64,000 nt of DNA from an uncultured Eubacteriales bacterium (GCA_902763505.1 CACWSO010000004.1:102501-166500), one strand, 5' to 3'; counted from the stretch's first letter, positions 42,967 to 51,902 are shown. Numbers and translations are program-made. The notes: generated from the letters alone by a model not told the origin.

Positions 42967-43363
42967 GCTTCCTCTTCACCCCTTTCTTTCTGCTTCCCCG
43001 TCTGTGAAACGGTCTTTTCTGCTTTTGCTTCGGCTCATGCAAAAGCCTGTAATACACATTGGTATTACCGAAGGTCAGCACCTTCGGGATCAGGAAGGTG
43101 CTCCGAAACCACGCCAGAAGGAATCTCTCCGCGGTCATGCCGTTGTACTTAAGAAAACCAATCACGGCAAACGGAAAGGCTGCCAGGATGCAGAGCCAGC
43201 TGGTGGTCTCAAGGCCGAGCAAAGGCCTGAGACCAAAATATACACCGACGGCAATCAGACATGCCAGTACAGAAAAAACGAACTGTCTCAGTGACAGTCC
43301 GAAGAACATTGATTCCGTATACTCACGGATCTCCTTATTGATCTTCACTTCCAAGACTAGCAC
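42947..43363 (-). CDS. PrgI-family conjugation membrane protein
   Basis: A 138-residue PrgI/TcpE-like inner-membrane protein, a VirB3-position component. Two adjacent membrane spans lie at about 26-48 (LRQFVFSVLACLIAVGVYFGL) and 55-75 (TSWLCILAAFPFAVIGFL), after the typical start EVKINKEIREYTESMFFGLSLRQ. The C-terminal tail is very basic. It overlaps its neighbours on both sides (7 bp with the DUF5688 gene and 20 bp with virB4). Confidence 0.9.
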   Translation of the reverse strand: MLVLEVKINKEIREYTESMFFGLSLRQFVFSVLACLIAVGVYFGLRPLLGLETTSWLCILAAFPFAVIGFLKYNGMTAERFLLAWFRSTFLIPKVLTFGNTNVYYRLLHEPKQKQKRPFHRRGSRKKGVKRKHDQNAK

Positions 43364-44319
43364 CTCCCGGACTCAGCGACGATCGCACCTTTCTCCGCCT
43401 GCGGCGTAGCAAGTTCGAACTTCTTCTCGTCTCTGTCATAATGGAAGATGTTATCTGAAAGCACGTCCTTTGGCTCAACAACGGTCTCATTGGCAGTCTT
43501 CACCATGCCTGCAAGGTCTTCCCTTGGGAGCCCAGCAGAGTCCGGAATGATCAGCACCTCATGCTGGGAAGATGGGAGCACCGTGTAACTCTCACCGATG
43601 ACTTCCGCGATATGCTCTCTGGTATCCGGATAGAACAATGCTGCAGATCCAAGCATGCCTGCGGTATTGCTCAGGATATACATGTTGCTCACATCCTCCG
43701 GCGGAAGCGGCTCACTTCTCTTCATCAGGTTCTCACCTTCATGGACAAAGAGCGCCTGGTTCATATCCACCAGAATCGGCGGATCGATCAGCTGGGCGTT
43801 GTCCATTGCCGCCATGAACAGTTCCCTCTTATCGTAGTTCTGGCTTTCCAGCATGCCCTGTGTCACGGTCGCCCGCCAGGAGCCTTTGTCTCCATCATCC
43901 ATCTTGATGTCGCAGACCATGGCAAGGCCGTGACCGACGGTCATATACGGCGTTGTCGCCAGAAATTCACGATTGCGCCTGATCTCCAGCAGTCTGACGG
44001 TAAGATTGTCCTTGATCCTGTCGTAGTCTAAATCCACTTTCTGTGGTTCCGGCATGCTGAGACTGCCCAGATAAGCATCCTTCAGCTCCGCCGTGAGCGT
44101 ATGCAGGTCCTCACCTTCTGTGAATCTGGCATAGGCATCGTCCAGATAGATGGTCGGCGCTGCCTCACTCTCTCCTTTTTTGAAGGTCAAGCCGTGATGC
44201 TTCTGGTCATTGGATTTCAGGACCACTGTTTCCTGGATGTCCAAATCCTTTGTCAGCTCCTCCGGGAGCATCTGTGTCAGTTCTTCCTTCACATGGCTGA
44301 TAAACTCATCTCTTGTCAT
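43357..44319 (-). CDS. DUF5688 family protein
   Basis: A 320-residue cytoplasmic protein found in ICEs of this type; its function is unknown. The sequence starts MTRDEFISHVKEELTQMLP and includes HGLTFKKGESEAAPTIYLDDAY, AMVCDIKMDDGDKGSWRATVTQ and a C-terminal HYDRDEKKFELATPQ typical of the group. It lies inside the transfer operon, overlapping the PrgI gene by 7 bp and the small gene upstream by 14 bp. It may be an accessory or regulatory factor. Confidence 0.85.
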   Translation of the reverse strand: MTRDEFISHVKEELTQMLPEELTKDLDIQETVVLKSNDQKHHGLTFKKGESEAAPTIYLDDAYARFTEGEDLHTLTAELKDAYLGSLSMPEPQKVDLDYDRIKDNLTVRLLEIRRNREFLATTPYMTVGHGLAMVCDIKMDDGDKGSWRATVTQGMLESQNYDKRELFMAAMDNAQLIDPPILVDMNQALFVHEGENLMKRSEPLPPEDVSNMYILSNTAGMLGSAALFYPDTREHIAEVIGESYTVLPSSQHEVLIIPDSAGLPREDLAGMVKTANETVVEPKDVLSDNIFHYDRDEKKFELATPQAEKGAIVAESGRC

Positions 44320-44419
44320 GCTTTTCCCTCTCTTTCTTCATCATTGCGATATATGCCCCGAGCCTGCGCAGCTGACTGCGGCGGTGGGGACTGTTCTTTC
44401 TAACGATTCTGTCTGTCAA
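44306..44419 (-). CDS. Possible 37-residue basic protein in the transfer operon
   Basis: TTG at 44419 follows GGGAGG at good spacing and reads a 37-residue basic peptide (TDRIVRKNSPHRRSQLRRLG ... MMKKEREKHDKR) that ends inside the DUF5688 start. The overlap (14 bp) and the ribosome binding site support expression. No family is recognised. Confidence 0.5.
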   Translation of the reverse strand: MTDRIVRKNSPHRRSQLRRLGAYIAMMKKEREKHDKR

Positions 44420-44440
44420 TTGTTTGCCTCCCTTCTTTTT

Positions 44441-45280
44441 TTATCCAAGTCCCAGTAATTCTCTGGAGATCCGGTCGCTCATCTTGACAGCACCTACCAG
44501 TACCAGCATGTTGAACACCAGCTCTCCGACATATTTCCAGACCATGGCGGCCGGAGCCGCATCTTCATCCACTGCCGGCGGACTTCCCGCAAACTTCGTG
44601 AATATGATGCACGCCAGTATGATGACTGCGCCTTCCATACACACTGCCGCATAGCTTTTGAGAAAGCCGATGCCGATGCTCTGGGATGGCTGTCCTGCAA
44701 AGGACGACAGCGGGATCGGTGAAAGTGCTGTGTACATATACAGCTTGAAAAAACGGCCGTATACGGTCAGGATGATGATGAACGACAGCACCGTGATGAA
44801 CAGACTGCCGATCAGCGTCACCGCCCATAGCGGGATGCTTTCAAAAAATCCGCACTCTTCAATAGCACTTACCATCTTGTCGGGCAGTGTTGCCTTGCCG
44901 ATCTTTGCGACTCCTGATGCCTTCATCATGGTACTCATTACACCCTGTGCGATGGTGAACAGTGCCAGCATCAGCTCCAGTCCGTAGGTCACAACGCCCT
45001 TGGCAATGCAAAATCGCAGAAACAGCTTCAGCGCATGCTCCGGACGCTTGATCTCGGTCAGGCTGGCAGTCGTCTTCACCACACCTACCAGAAAAAACAA
45101 AACGAGCAGTGCAAGCCCGATTGCCTGTACTGCTCCGTTGATCTGGAGTATCACCTTCCATATGCCGCCGCCCTTGAAACTCTGAGGCGACATCAGCAGA
45201 AGCTCCCATACTTCCGCCAGTTTCTCGTTCCACGTATTCAGCGCATTGTTAAGATTCTGCACGACCCACGAATCCGACAT
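44441..45280 (-). CDS. VirB6/TrbL-like conjugation membrane protein
   Basis: A 279-residue polytopic membrane protein with about six spans (around 50-75, 90-115, 155-180, 180-200, 210-235 and 250-270), of the TrbL/CD1107 type found beside VirB4 in Tn1549-like elements. The start at ATG 45280 has AGGAGG; a longer frame to 45406 crosses a hairpin and is not used. It forms the central channel of the secretion complex. Small GTG-started leader codons with their own AGGAGG lie just upstream (about 45319) and may couple translation. Confidence 0.88.
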   Translation of the reverse strand: MSDSWVVQNLNNALNTWNEKLAEVWELLLMSPQSFKGGGIWKVILQINGAVQAIGLALLVLFFLVGVVKTTASLTEIKRPEHALKLFLRFCIAKGVVTYGLELMLALFTIAQGVMSTMMKASGVAKIGKATLPDKMVSAIEECGFFESIPLWAVTLIGSLFITVLSFIIILTVYGRFFKLYMYTALSPIPLSSFAGQPSQSIGIGFLKSYAAVCMEGAVIILACIIFTKFAGSPPAVDEDAAPAAMVWKYVGELVFNMLVLVGAVKMSDRISRELLGLG

Positions 45281-45359
45281 GTCAGCAGACCTCCTCTCTC
45301 TTCTCGTCTTGTGATCACGGTTTCTCTCACCTCCTCTCAAAGTGGTTTTAAAATAAACA

Positions 45360-45383
45360 AGCTGGTCAATTTTCTGACCAGCT
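45360..45383 (-). terminator. Hairpin after the DUF4238 gene
   Basis: AGCTGGTCA and TGACCAGCT form a perfect 9-bp stem, followed on the minus strand by TGTTTATTTT. The arms share CAAGCTGGT with the hairpin at 46402-46431 on the other side of the DUF4238 gene. Confidence 0.6.
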
Positions 45384-45396
45384 GATATATTTCTTC

Positions 45397-46305
45397 TTAT
45401 CTGCACGCTTTTTTCAATATTGTTCTGCTCTTTGCAAAAGCTTGGCGATCACATTGTCTCACCATTAATCTGTTCACTTTGTCTATGAAAGTGCTTTCTT
45501 TGGTTGTGTCTAAAATCACTAGTTGTTTGTTTAACTCTTCCATTGCCCCAAGAAACACTCCTCTATCATATGCTGCTATCATTAACTTTGATGAAATAGG
45601 ATAATAAATGACATTACTCGGACCCAAAAAATCAAGATGCGATGGCACATCATCAGAATCATTTATGCTCCCCAAAGTAAAAGGATTGTCACTTGTGATG
45701 AACTCATTATTTCCTTCAATACGAAAAAGTATCCAATACCTGCTCGCAATCATTCTTGCATATTTCATTAATCTTTCTGGGTCCGTGAGCACCTCCGCAT
45801 ATACCATCATTTGGAAATCGTCTGAGGATATCTTCTCTATAGCATCTGCAAATTCATCTTCTCTAATTCTATCGCCTATTTCCTCTCGGGCCCCATCGAT
45901 TATTTCGGGAATAACTTTCTCTGCAAAGACCTTTGTATATTTCCTCCCTGTCCTTCCTCTGAACAATTGATATATCATGAGAATGGCTATTTCAATTCTA
46001 GTGTTATCATCAATTACTTCAGAACGATTCATTATAAGAGCGCTAGTAGATGTCTTGATCAACCTATCAACCTTTTCATACCTTGGTTCTATTTCAGTCG
46101 CATAAAAATCTTCCCATGCCAACTTATTCTCACTCAACTCCAAAGTATACCAATCCTTTTCCACTGCAGCATTCTTAATATTGTCTTCATGTATCTTCCC
46201 ATTTTTCTTGTCATAGGTAAAAAGGTATTGACCATTCTTCCTTTTCTCTGAAAAATTCTTCAAATAAGCCCGGGGGACTGTGTGTTGCCGTTTAGTAATG
46301 TTCAC
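45397..46305 (-). CDS. DUF4238 family protein (cargo gene)
   Basis: A 302-residue protein with the DUF4238 opening NITKRQHTVPRAYLKNFSE and YLFTYDKKNGK, then helices including FITSDNPFTLGS, a conserved family segment. Function unknown; members are often found in defence-rich and mobile regions. Start is GTG at 46305 after AGAGGAGAACCT. It is clearly AT-richer than its neighbours and lies between two related hairpins inside the transfer operon, so it is probably an inserted cassette. Confidence 0.85.
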   Translation of the reverse strand: MNITKRQHTVPRAYLKNFSEKRKNGQYLFTYDKKNGKIHEDNIKNAAVEKDWYTLELSENKLAWEDFYATEIEPRYEKVDRLIKTSTSALIMNRSEVIDDNTRIEIAILMIYQLFRGRTGRKYTKVFAEKVIPEIIDGAREEIGDRIREDEFADAIEKISSDDFQMMVYAEVLTDPERLMKYARMIASRYWILFRIEGNNEFITSDNPFTLGSINDSDDVPSHLDFLGPSNVIYYPISSKLMIAAYDRGVFLGAMEELNKQLVILDTTKESTFIDKVNRLMVRQCDRQAFAKSRTILKKACR

Positions 46306-46401
46306 AGGTTCTCCTCTTTTTAGTTCACTCTTGTTATAGTTCCGTTTATTACATAATACACTAGTTTTCCCTCTCACAAAATAGCCCCATTAAACGATGC
46401 A

Positions 46402-46431
46402 GTCAAGCTGGTAAGTATTCACCAGCTTGAC
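46402..46431. repeat. Inverted repeat upstream of the DUF4238 gene
   Basis: GTCAAGCTGGT and ACCAGCTTGAC form a perfect 11-bp stem with an 8-nt loop. The T-run (TTTTAC) is on the plus strand, so on the operon's minus strand it is a stem without a terminator tail. It shares its arms with the hairpin at 45360-45383. Confidence 0.6.
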
Positions 46432-46446
46432 TTTTACTACCAGCTA

Positions 46447-46782
46447 TCATCCAACAATCATATTCAGAATCTCTTTGGTGAATGTGATGATGATCCCACC
46501 TGCGAGGGTCAGAAATCCATTTGCCCTCTGGCTGGGGTCATGCGACTTCAGCGACAGACCGACCTGCATGATGCCAAGTCCCAGCAGAATCAAGCCGATG
46601 GCTCTGATCAGACTGAAGATGAAATTGGACAGGTTGTTCACTGTCTGGATCGGATCCCCAGCCGCATAGCAGATGCCGGCTCCAATCGTAAAGCACAGCA
46701 CCATTGCCACATACATCACCAGCCCCAGCCGCATGGTGCTGGTGCTCCCATTCAGATTGATGATTTTATTTCTGTTCTCCAT
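46447..46782 (-). CDS. VirB2/Maff2-like small conjugation membrane protein
   Basis: A 111-residue protein with a signal-anchor span (RLGLVMYVAMVLCFTIGAGICYAAG, 18-42) and two further spans (FIFSLIRAIGLILLGLGIMQVGL and FLTLAGGIIITFTKEIL). The pattern, with GGIIIT near the end, is that of VirB2/TrbC-like pilin subunits and the Maff2 group of Clostridial elements. It overlaps the coupling-protein gene by 17 bp. A pilin-like role is inferred from topology and position only. Confidence 0.75.
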   Translation of the reverse strand: MENRNKIINLNGSTSTMRLGLVMYVAMVLCFTIGAGICYAAGDPIQTVNNLSNFIFSLIRAIGLILLGLGIMQVGLSLKSHDPSQRANGFLTLAGGIIITFTKEILNMIVG

Positions 46783-48589
46783 TGATGCTATTCTCCTCCT
46801 TCTCCTTTGATGTTATTTCCTTTTCCACGTCCTCTTCTGACAGCAGCTCATAGCCTGTGTCCGGGATATCGGCCATTTCCTCCGAGAATACCGTGTCAAA
46901 GGTCAACGCAATCGTATTAACAGCTTCGCTCGTATCTCCATGCACATACGGATCTGCCTGTCCATCCGCTGTCAGCGCTACGTTCGGATGGCGCAGTATC
47001 TCATACTTCAGATCCTTCACCGGCCGTTCTCCACGAATAAAGAGAAGCGCGTAACGGTTATCCAGCATCCGCACTTCCTCCGGAAGCATGAGCTCCCGAC
47101 CGGCATTCTGATCATTCTTCGAATAATTACCGTTCCTTCCGAAACTCCTGCCGTAAGTGTTCGTGTCGATGGTTGCTTTTCCCATCAGCTCACTGACATA
47201 CTTGTGAGTCGCCTGTTCATTACCGCCGAGATAAACGAACTCATCACAGTTGCCGACAACACTTTCCCAGTCCTTTTCATAGAGTGCCTTCAGCTGCGTC
47301 AGGTTCTGCAGGATGATGCTGACCGACACACCTCTGGATCGCATAGTCGAAAGGATCTTCTGAAAGTCATCGGGCATGGCGATGTTGGGAAACTCATCCA
47401 GAAGAAACTGCACATGCAAAGGCAGACTGCCGCCATATTTCTTATCCGCCAGCTCAAACAGTTGCTGGAAGAGCTGGGTGTACAGAATGGACACCAGAAA
47501 GTTGAAGGACGTGTCATTGTCCGGGATGATGGCGAAGAGTGCCGTTTTCTTCTCCCCAATGGTGTTGAGTTCCAGTTCATCTGTGATCGTCAGTTTCTCA
47601 ACACTTTCCAGATTGAACTTCTCCAGTCTCGCCGCCAGCGTGATCTGAATGGACATCAGTGTCTTTGCCGCGCCGGAATGATAGGCGTCGTAGTATTTCA
47701 GCGCGATGTGTCCCGGATCCGTCTGTCTCAGATCACTGAACAGGGAGTCCAGGGCACTCGGTGCGTTGTCTTCCTCATCCACTTCCCCGGCGCGAAGCAT
47801 CTCCATGACCATTGCAAAGTTCTGCTCATCGGTTGGTGCTTCGTACTTCAGATAAAACATCAGGGCTAGCAAAAGCATCTGGGCCGACGTGTCCCAGAAT
47901 GGATCGCTCGACTGTGCGCCTTTTGGCGTAGTCGATTTGAACAGATTCGTCGCCAGCCTTTGCACATCGTTATCATCTCTCAGATAAACGAAGGGATTGT
48001 AGCAATGACTCCTCTCCATGGAGATCAGATCCAATACGCGTAAGGAGTAGCCCTTGTCTATCAGCATCTGGCCGGTATCGCGAAGGATTTCTCCTTTCGG
48101 ATCCAGGATGACCATACTGCATTCTGCTGCCTGCATGACATTCGGTTTCACAAAGAAACGTGTCTTGCCTGCGCCACTGCCGCCGATGACCAGTACATTC
48201 AGATTCCTCCGGTGCTTCTTCCCATCAAACCCGATCCGGACATGCTGGGTCAGGATCTTGTTCATGCTGTCCGGCTTTTGCCTGTACTTCCGGTTCACAG
48301 ATGCGGCATCGCCCCATCTGGCCGATCCATGTTCCTCTCCGCGCCTGTAATTCTTCCTGGACGACAGCCAGATGAAGATTCCCATCGCGTATGCCAGAAG
48401 GCAGAAAAGGACAGCCCGAAAGCTGTCCTCTGCCCACCGGAACTGCAAAGGCCGGGCGAAGATCTCATCGATCTGCCGGAACACCTCAAACAGATTTCCG
48501 TTCCAGTATGGCGCAATCAGAAGTGCGATCCATACCACCGGAAGTATGCCGATTAATGAAGCGACGAGAATCTCCCGATTATCTTTCAT
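46766..48589 (-). CDS. VirD4/TraG-family type IV coupling protein
   Basis: A 607-residue membrane-anchored ATPase that brings the relaxase-DNA complex to the channel. Two N-terminal spans (ILVASLIGILPVVWIALLIAPYW and VLFCLLAYAMGIFIWLS) are followed by Walker A VLVIGGSGAGKTRFFVKPN near 135, IILDPKGEILRDTG, Walker B FLLDEFPNIAMP near 395, and conserved ILQNLTQLKALY. Full length for the group. It overlaps both neighbours. Confidence 0.95.
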   Translation of the reverse strand: MKDNREILVASLIGILPVVWIALLIAPYWNGNLFEVFRQIDEIFARPLQFRWAEDSFRAVLFCLLAYAMGIFIWLSSRKNYRRGEEHGSARWGDAASVNRKYRQKPDSMNKILTQHVRIGFDGKKHRRNLNVLVIGGSGAGKTRFFVKPNVMQAAECSMVILDPKGEILRDTGQMLIDKGYSLRVLDLISMERSHCYNPFVYLRDDNDVQRLATNLFKSTTPKGAQSSDPFWDTSAQMLLLALMFYLKYEAPTDEQNFAMVMEMLRAGEVDEEDNAPSALDSLFSDLRQTDPGHIALKYYDAYHSGAAKTLMSIQITLAARLEKFNLESVEKLTITDELELNTIGEKKTALFAIIPDNDTSFNFLVSILYTQLFQQLFELADKKYGGSLPLHVQFLLDEFPNIAMPDDFQKILSTMRSRGVSVSIILQNLTQLKALYEKDWESVVGNCDEFVYLGGNEQATHKYVSELMGKATIDTNTYGRSFGRNGNYSKNDQNAGRELMLPEEVRMLDNRYALLFIRGERPVKDLKYEILRHPNVALTADGQADPYVHGDTSEAVNTIALTFDTVFSEEMADIPDTGYELLSEEDVEKEITSKEKEENSINGEQK

Positions 48590-48863
48590 GGGTCTCCTTT
48601 GCCTGCGCTGCCTTCTGCTTTTCCAGCATTCTCTGGCCGATGGCTCTGGCGAACTTCTCCGCCTCTGCTTCGGTGAGCGTGATGCCTCTGGACATGCGCT
48701 TGTGATCCGGATCCCATTCTCTCACATCCACCTTGGGCTTTGTCCCGTTCCAGGACACCAGATTGACCTCGCGGGTCCATCCGGTCTCGCTCGTGTTGAG
48801 CACTGCAATGTGTTCTTTGATCTCAAACGTGATCTCTTCTCTGTTGTTTTCGCGTTCTGTCAT
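48579..48863 (-). CDS. YdbC/PC4-like single-stranded DNA-binding protein
   Basis: A 94-residue protein with the PC4 (p15) fold signature: FEIKEHIAVLNTSETGWTREVNLVSWNGTKPKVDVREWDPDHKRMSRGITLTEAEAEKFA. Bacterial YdbC-like members bind single-stranded DNA as dimers. Its place between the coupling protein and PcfB suggests it coats or escorts the transferred strand or regulates transfer genes. It overlaps virD4 by 11 bp. Confidence 0.88.
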   Translation of the reverse strand: MTERENNREEITFEIKEHIAVLNTSETGWTREVNLVSWNGTKPKVDVREWDPDHKRMSRGITLTEAEAEKFARAIGQRMLEKQKAAQAKETHER

Positions 48864-48866
48864 ATG

Positions 48867-49589
48867 TTACCTGTCCTTTCCCGGTGCCTTCCTGACGGGC
48901 ACCGATTTCACTGCGTTTCTGACTGCTTCGCTCGCCTTCGGATCAAGCGTCTTGGCTCTGGCTCGGTCACGCTCTGCTTTCGCACGCTCATGATCCGCCC
49001 GGTACTGCCCCAGCTTTTCTCTTACCGAAGGTCTAGTCTGCTCCCCAGTCTTCCCATTTGATCGGCCGTCCTGCTTCAAGTCTGGCGCGGACAGAGGGCC
49101 GCGGTCTGTCTTTGCCGAAGTGGGGTCCGGCCTTTGCTCTTTCTGTGGCACGCTCTTCGGAAACACACTGTCCTTTTCTCTTTCGATGCTCGTTGTTACG
49201 CTGCCCTGATCCACTGTGGCGAAACGGAACCGCTCCGTAATGCGCTGGATCTTGGCTGCGTCATCTGTTCGGGCGATCACATCCACAGCTGCCTTTGGAT
49301 CCGGATTGTTCTTATCCTTCAGCACGCAGTACAGCACGCCGTACCGCTTTGCCTCCTGAGAGAACTTCTTCAGATCCTCCTGCCGGATGGTGAATACCTT
49401 CAGGTCTTTACCGGATTTCAGCATACTCGTGAGTCTTGCCTTGCCTTTTGTCTTCTGTTCCTGTTTCAAGACTGCGTACAAAAGCAGGCCGATGTTCTTG
49501 GCCCCGTTTCCTGAGATCTTCGCGGCGACCTCCACGCCTTCCAGCGAAAGCCTGACGATCTGTTCAGCTGCGTCTCCTCCCGGATTCAT
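48867..49589 (-). CDS. PcfB-family protein (DUF3801)
   Basis: A 240-residue accessory factor of conjugation. Residues 1-125 match PcfB (AEQIVRLSLEGVEVAAKISGNGAKNIGLLLYAVLKQEQKTKGKARLTSMLKSGKDLKVF and YGVLYCVLKDKN); the C-terminal half is low-complexity and basic. On pCF10, PcfB links the relaxosome to the coupling protein. It lies between the relaxase and PC4-like genes, consistent with that role. Confidence 0.88.
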   Translation of the reverse strand: MNPGGDAAEQIVRLSLEGVEVAAKISGNGAKNIGLLLYAVLKQEQKTKGKARLTSMLKSGKDLKVFTIRQEDLKKFSQEAKRYGVLYCVLKDKNNPDPKAAVDVIARTDDAAKIQRITERFRFATVDQGSVTTSIEREKDSVFPKSVPQKEQRPDPTSAKTDRGPLSAPDLKQDGRSNGKTGEQTRPSVREKLGQYRADHERAKAERDRARAKTLDPKASEAVRNAVKSVPVRKAPGKDR

Positions 49590-49617
49590 CTTTCATCACT
49601 CCTTTCTCTGATTTTTT

Positions 49618-50979
49618 CTACCTTTCCTGTTCCTTCTGCTTCTGCCGGTCACGGTCGATGGTCGCGAGATTCTCTCTCACATGTCCCGACCGCTCTCGGA
49701 TCTGGCCACACACCTTCACTTCCCGGCGCAGTTGTTTCAGCTCTGACGTAAGCGCTTTGATCTGCTCTTTCGTTTCCTCTATCTCCTCTTCCGGAAGCAC
49801 ACGCCTTGCTTTCCTTCGCAGTTCATCCCTCCTGGCAGTGATGTCTGCCATCTTCTCTTCCACCTTCGCCACATGCAAAGAAAGATCCTCGTCGGTGCTG
49901 ATGTGGTACCTGCTGAGCAGTTTCGCCTGCTCGCTGTACTGATCGCACTTCAGAAGATCTTCCTTCAGGGCGATATGAAGTTTCGTCGGGCTCTGTCGGT
50001 ACTTCGGCAGATATCCCAGCTCATAGCAATAACGGAGATACAGCTTCTCCAGCCCGGACCGTCCCATGATGCGGTCGATCCGTCTCTTCAGGCTGTAGTT
50101 GTTCGGGATGTGATACTGCTGCCGGAGTCGCACGGCACGGATACTGATGTCATTGTCCGCGATCCGTTCCTCGATTCGCTCTCTGGTGTATTCATCCCCC
50201 AGCTTATGGATCCGGATCGTCTTTTTCCAGCCTGGCGGAACGAGTCCCCAGTACTTTCTGGAAGGATCGAAGTGCAGCAGATAGCCACGCTTTCTGAGTT
50301 CTGACTTGAACTCCTCCATGTTGACCGACAGCGCAATGGCTTCGTCAATGGCCTGCCTTGCCACATTGTGTCTGGTCGGCATACCGGCCTGCTCCATCTT
50401 ATACAGATACTGATTGACGCCCCTGCCTCTCGGTCTGTCGATCGTCGAAAGACCGCGTTCCCGGCAGATCCGGTCACTGACTTCACGCATCCTCTGATAG
50501 GACTCTCGGCAGTCGTGATAACGCCTTCCATCCTTAAAGGATACGGAGTTGATGACGAAGTGGTTATGCGCGCACTTTGTGTTTACATGTGTTGCGATCA
50601 CGACCTGAAAGTGCTCGCCCCATAATTCTTCTGCCAGCCGGATCCCGATCTCATGTGCCTCCTGCGGAGTGACTTCCCCTTGCTTGAAGCTCTGGTATCC
50701 ATGGAAAGCAACAATGCCGCCTTCCTTATCAAAGCGCTGCTTCACCATCTGGAATTCATCCCGCGCAAAGGCTTTGTTGCAGTTCAAGGTAGATACGAAG
50801 TACTTCAGCTCAGTCTTGTCCTCGTTGGCAGCGTACTCGATAACATCATCCAGCGCCTGCAGTTTCTCCTGCGAGTGTTCTGCTTTTGCAGCAGGGTTCG
50901 CCGTCTTCTCCTCATTGCTGACGTATTCGATCGGAGCGGACAGGCTCCTTCGGATCGGCCAGATCTTCGTTACTGCCAT
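49618..50979 (-). CDS. MOBP-type relaxase
   Basis: A 453-residue relaxase that nicks oriT and stays bound to the 5' end. The N-terminus MAVTKIWPIRRSLSAPIEYVSNEEKT includes the likely catalytic Tyr region; motif III is VIATHVNTKCAHNHFVINSVSF with its histidine triad near 130-140. The C-terminal third is a long coiled coil. The start at ATG 50979 overlaps the stop of the MobC gene (ATGGCAGTAA), and the 21 extra upstream codons lie within that gene. Confidence 0.93.
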   Translation of the reverse strand: MAVTKIWPIRRSLSAPIEYVSNEEKTANPAAKAEHSQEKLQALDDVIEYAANEDKTELKYFVSTLNCNKAFARDEFQMVKQRFDKEGGIVAFHGYQSFKQGEVTPQEAHEIGIRLAEELWGEHFQVVIATHVNTKCAHNHFVINSVSFKDGRRYHDCRESYQRMREVSDRICRERGLSTIDRPRGRGVNQYLYKMEQAGMPTRHNVARQAIDEAIALSVNMEEFKSELRKRGYLLHFDPSRKYWGLVPPGWKKTIRIHKLGDEYTRERIEERIADNDISIRAVRLRQQYHIPNNYSLKRRIDRIMGRSGLEKLYLRYCYELGYLPKYRQSPTKLHIALKEDLLKCDQYSEQAKLLSRYHISTDEDLSLHVAKVEEKMADITARRDELRRKARRVLPEEEIEETKEQIKALTSELKQLRREVKVCGQIRERSGHVRENLATIDRDRQKQKEQER

Positions 50980-51305
50980 GACGGATCCGTCCTTTCCGGA
51001 AGCAGATACCGTTTCTCGATGGCATGCTGAAATGCGTACCACTTATTTGCCTCCTCCTGCAGGAGCCTTTGCACCTGCGGATCCGTGATCCGGCTTTCCA
51101 TCAGTTGCAGCCTGTCTCCCATGGTCCTGATCAGCTCCATTGTCTTATAGAACTGTTCGTCCGGCGCCGGCCTCGGCGTGTAGCCTTTGATCAGCATGCG
51201 GATGAATGAGGATTCATCCATACAGGCAGCTGATACCTTCTCCTCAAGGTCTGTCTTTTCTTCATTAGTCAGCCAGACCTGAACTCTGCGTTGTCGTTTT
51301 CTCAT
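50970..51305 (-). CDS. MobC-family relaxosome accessory protein
   Basis: A 111-residue basic protein: RQRRVQVWLTNEEKTDLEEKVSAACMDESSFIRMLIKGYTPRPAPDEQF is the ribbon-helix-helix MobC type that binds oriT and opens it for the relaxase. The C-terminal half is helical. It overlaps the relaxase gene by 10 bp and is directly preceded by a tandem repeat array that may be its binding site. Confidence 0.9.
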   Translation of the reverse strand: MRKRQRRVQVWLTNEEKTDLEEKVSAACMDESSFIRMLIKGYTPRPAPDEQFYKTMELIRTMGDRLQLMESRITDPQVQRLLQEEANKWYAFQHAIEKRYLLPERTDPSWQ

Positions 51306-51322
51306 GTCACTGTATCACTCCT

Positions 51323-51416
51323 TTCTGTGTGCTCCCGTCTGTGCTCCCACGTGTGCGTTCATGTGTGCTCTCATCTGTGCGCCCAACGCGCACGAGGGGT
51401 TTGGGGTCTTCCCCAA
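51323..51416. other. Candidate oriT: 5 x 12-bp repeats and two hairpins
   Basis: Five imperfect 12-mers lie in tandem at 51323-51382 (minus strand GAGCACACATGG-like, each with GCACA). They run into a hairpin GTGCGC-CCAAC-GCGCAC (51377-51393) and a second one TTGGGG-TCTT-CCCCAA (51401-51416). The location, directly upstream of mobC and the relaxase, is the standard place for an origin of transfer. The nick site is not identified. Confidence 0.6.
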
Positions 51417-51500
51417 GGTCGCCGGACTGCGTGTGAACGCAGGAAGGCAGTGCTTGTTAAATTTAAGCAGACTCTTCTGCGCATCTTTCTCCATGTGCGT

Positions 51501-51902
51501 TCACCTCTCCTGGTCTTTCGGTTTTGATGCCGGCCCCGGCTCATATTTCTCAGCGAAAATGCCGTCTTTTCCCTGGAAAAACATCTCCGGAAGCTCGAAC
51601 TTTTTTCGGAATTTCTCTTCCAGATCTTTTGGAAGTGACAGGAATTTTTCACTTTCGATCGGTGCGTAACAAATAAAAAAAGGCCCTGCGATGATATCCA
51701 GAACCTTCCCGTTTTCATCCTGTATTGCGCGGTTCATCTGCCGTCGTTTCATCTTTCCTTCGTCGTCACAGATTATGGCTACATCTTCTACACGCGGATC
51801 GTTTTCATCGTAAAACGGCATATATTCTTCAATCATTCCGCCCACGGTTTCCTGCATGGATCTGAGATCATCATTGATCTCGATGACCTCTGCTTTCTCC
51901 AT
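51501..51902 (-). CDS. DUF3846 family protein
   Basis: A 133-residue protein of the DUF3846 group common in Clostridial ICEs and phages: VGGMIEEYMPFYDENDPRVEDVAIICDDEGKMKRRQMNRAIQDENGKVLDIIAGPFFICY matches its conserved core (nucleotide-like code DEGK, LN-RA, GPFFI). Function unknown. It is 38 bp from the TOPRIM gene and on the other side of oriT from mobC, so it belongs to the establishment genes. Confidence 0.85.
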   Translation of the reverse strand: MEKAEVIEINDDLRSMQETVGGMIEEYMPFYDENDPRVEDVAIICDDEGKMKRRQMNRAIQDENGKVLDIIAGPFFICYAPIESEKFLSLPKDLEEKFRKKFELPEMFFQGKDGIFAEKYEPGPASKPKDQER

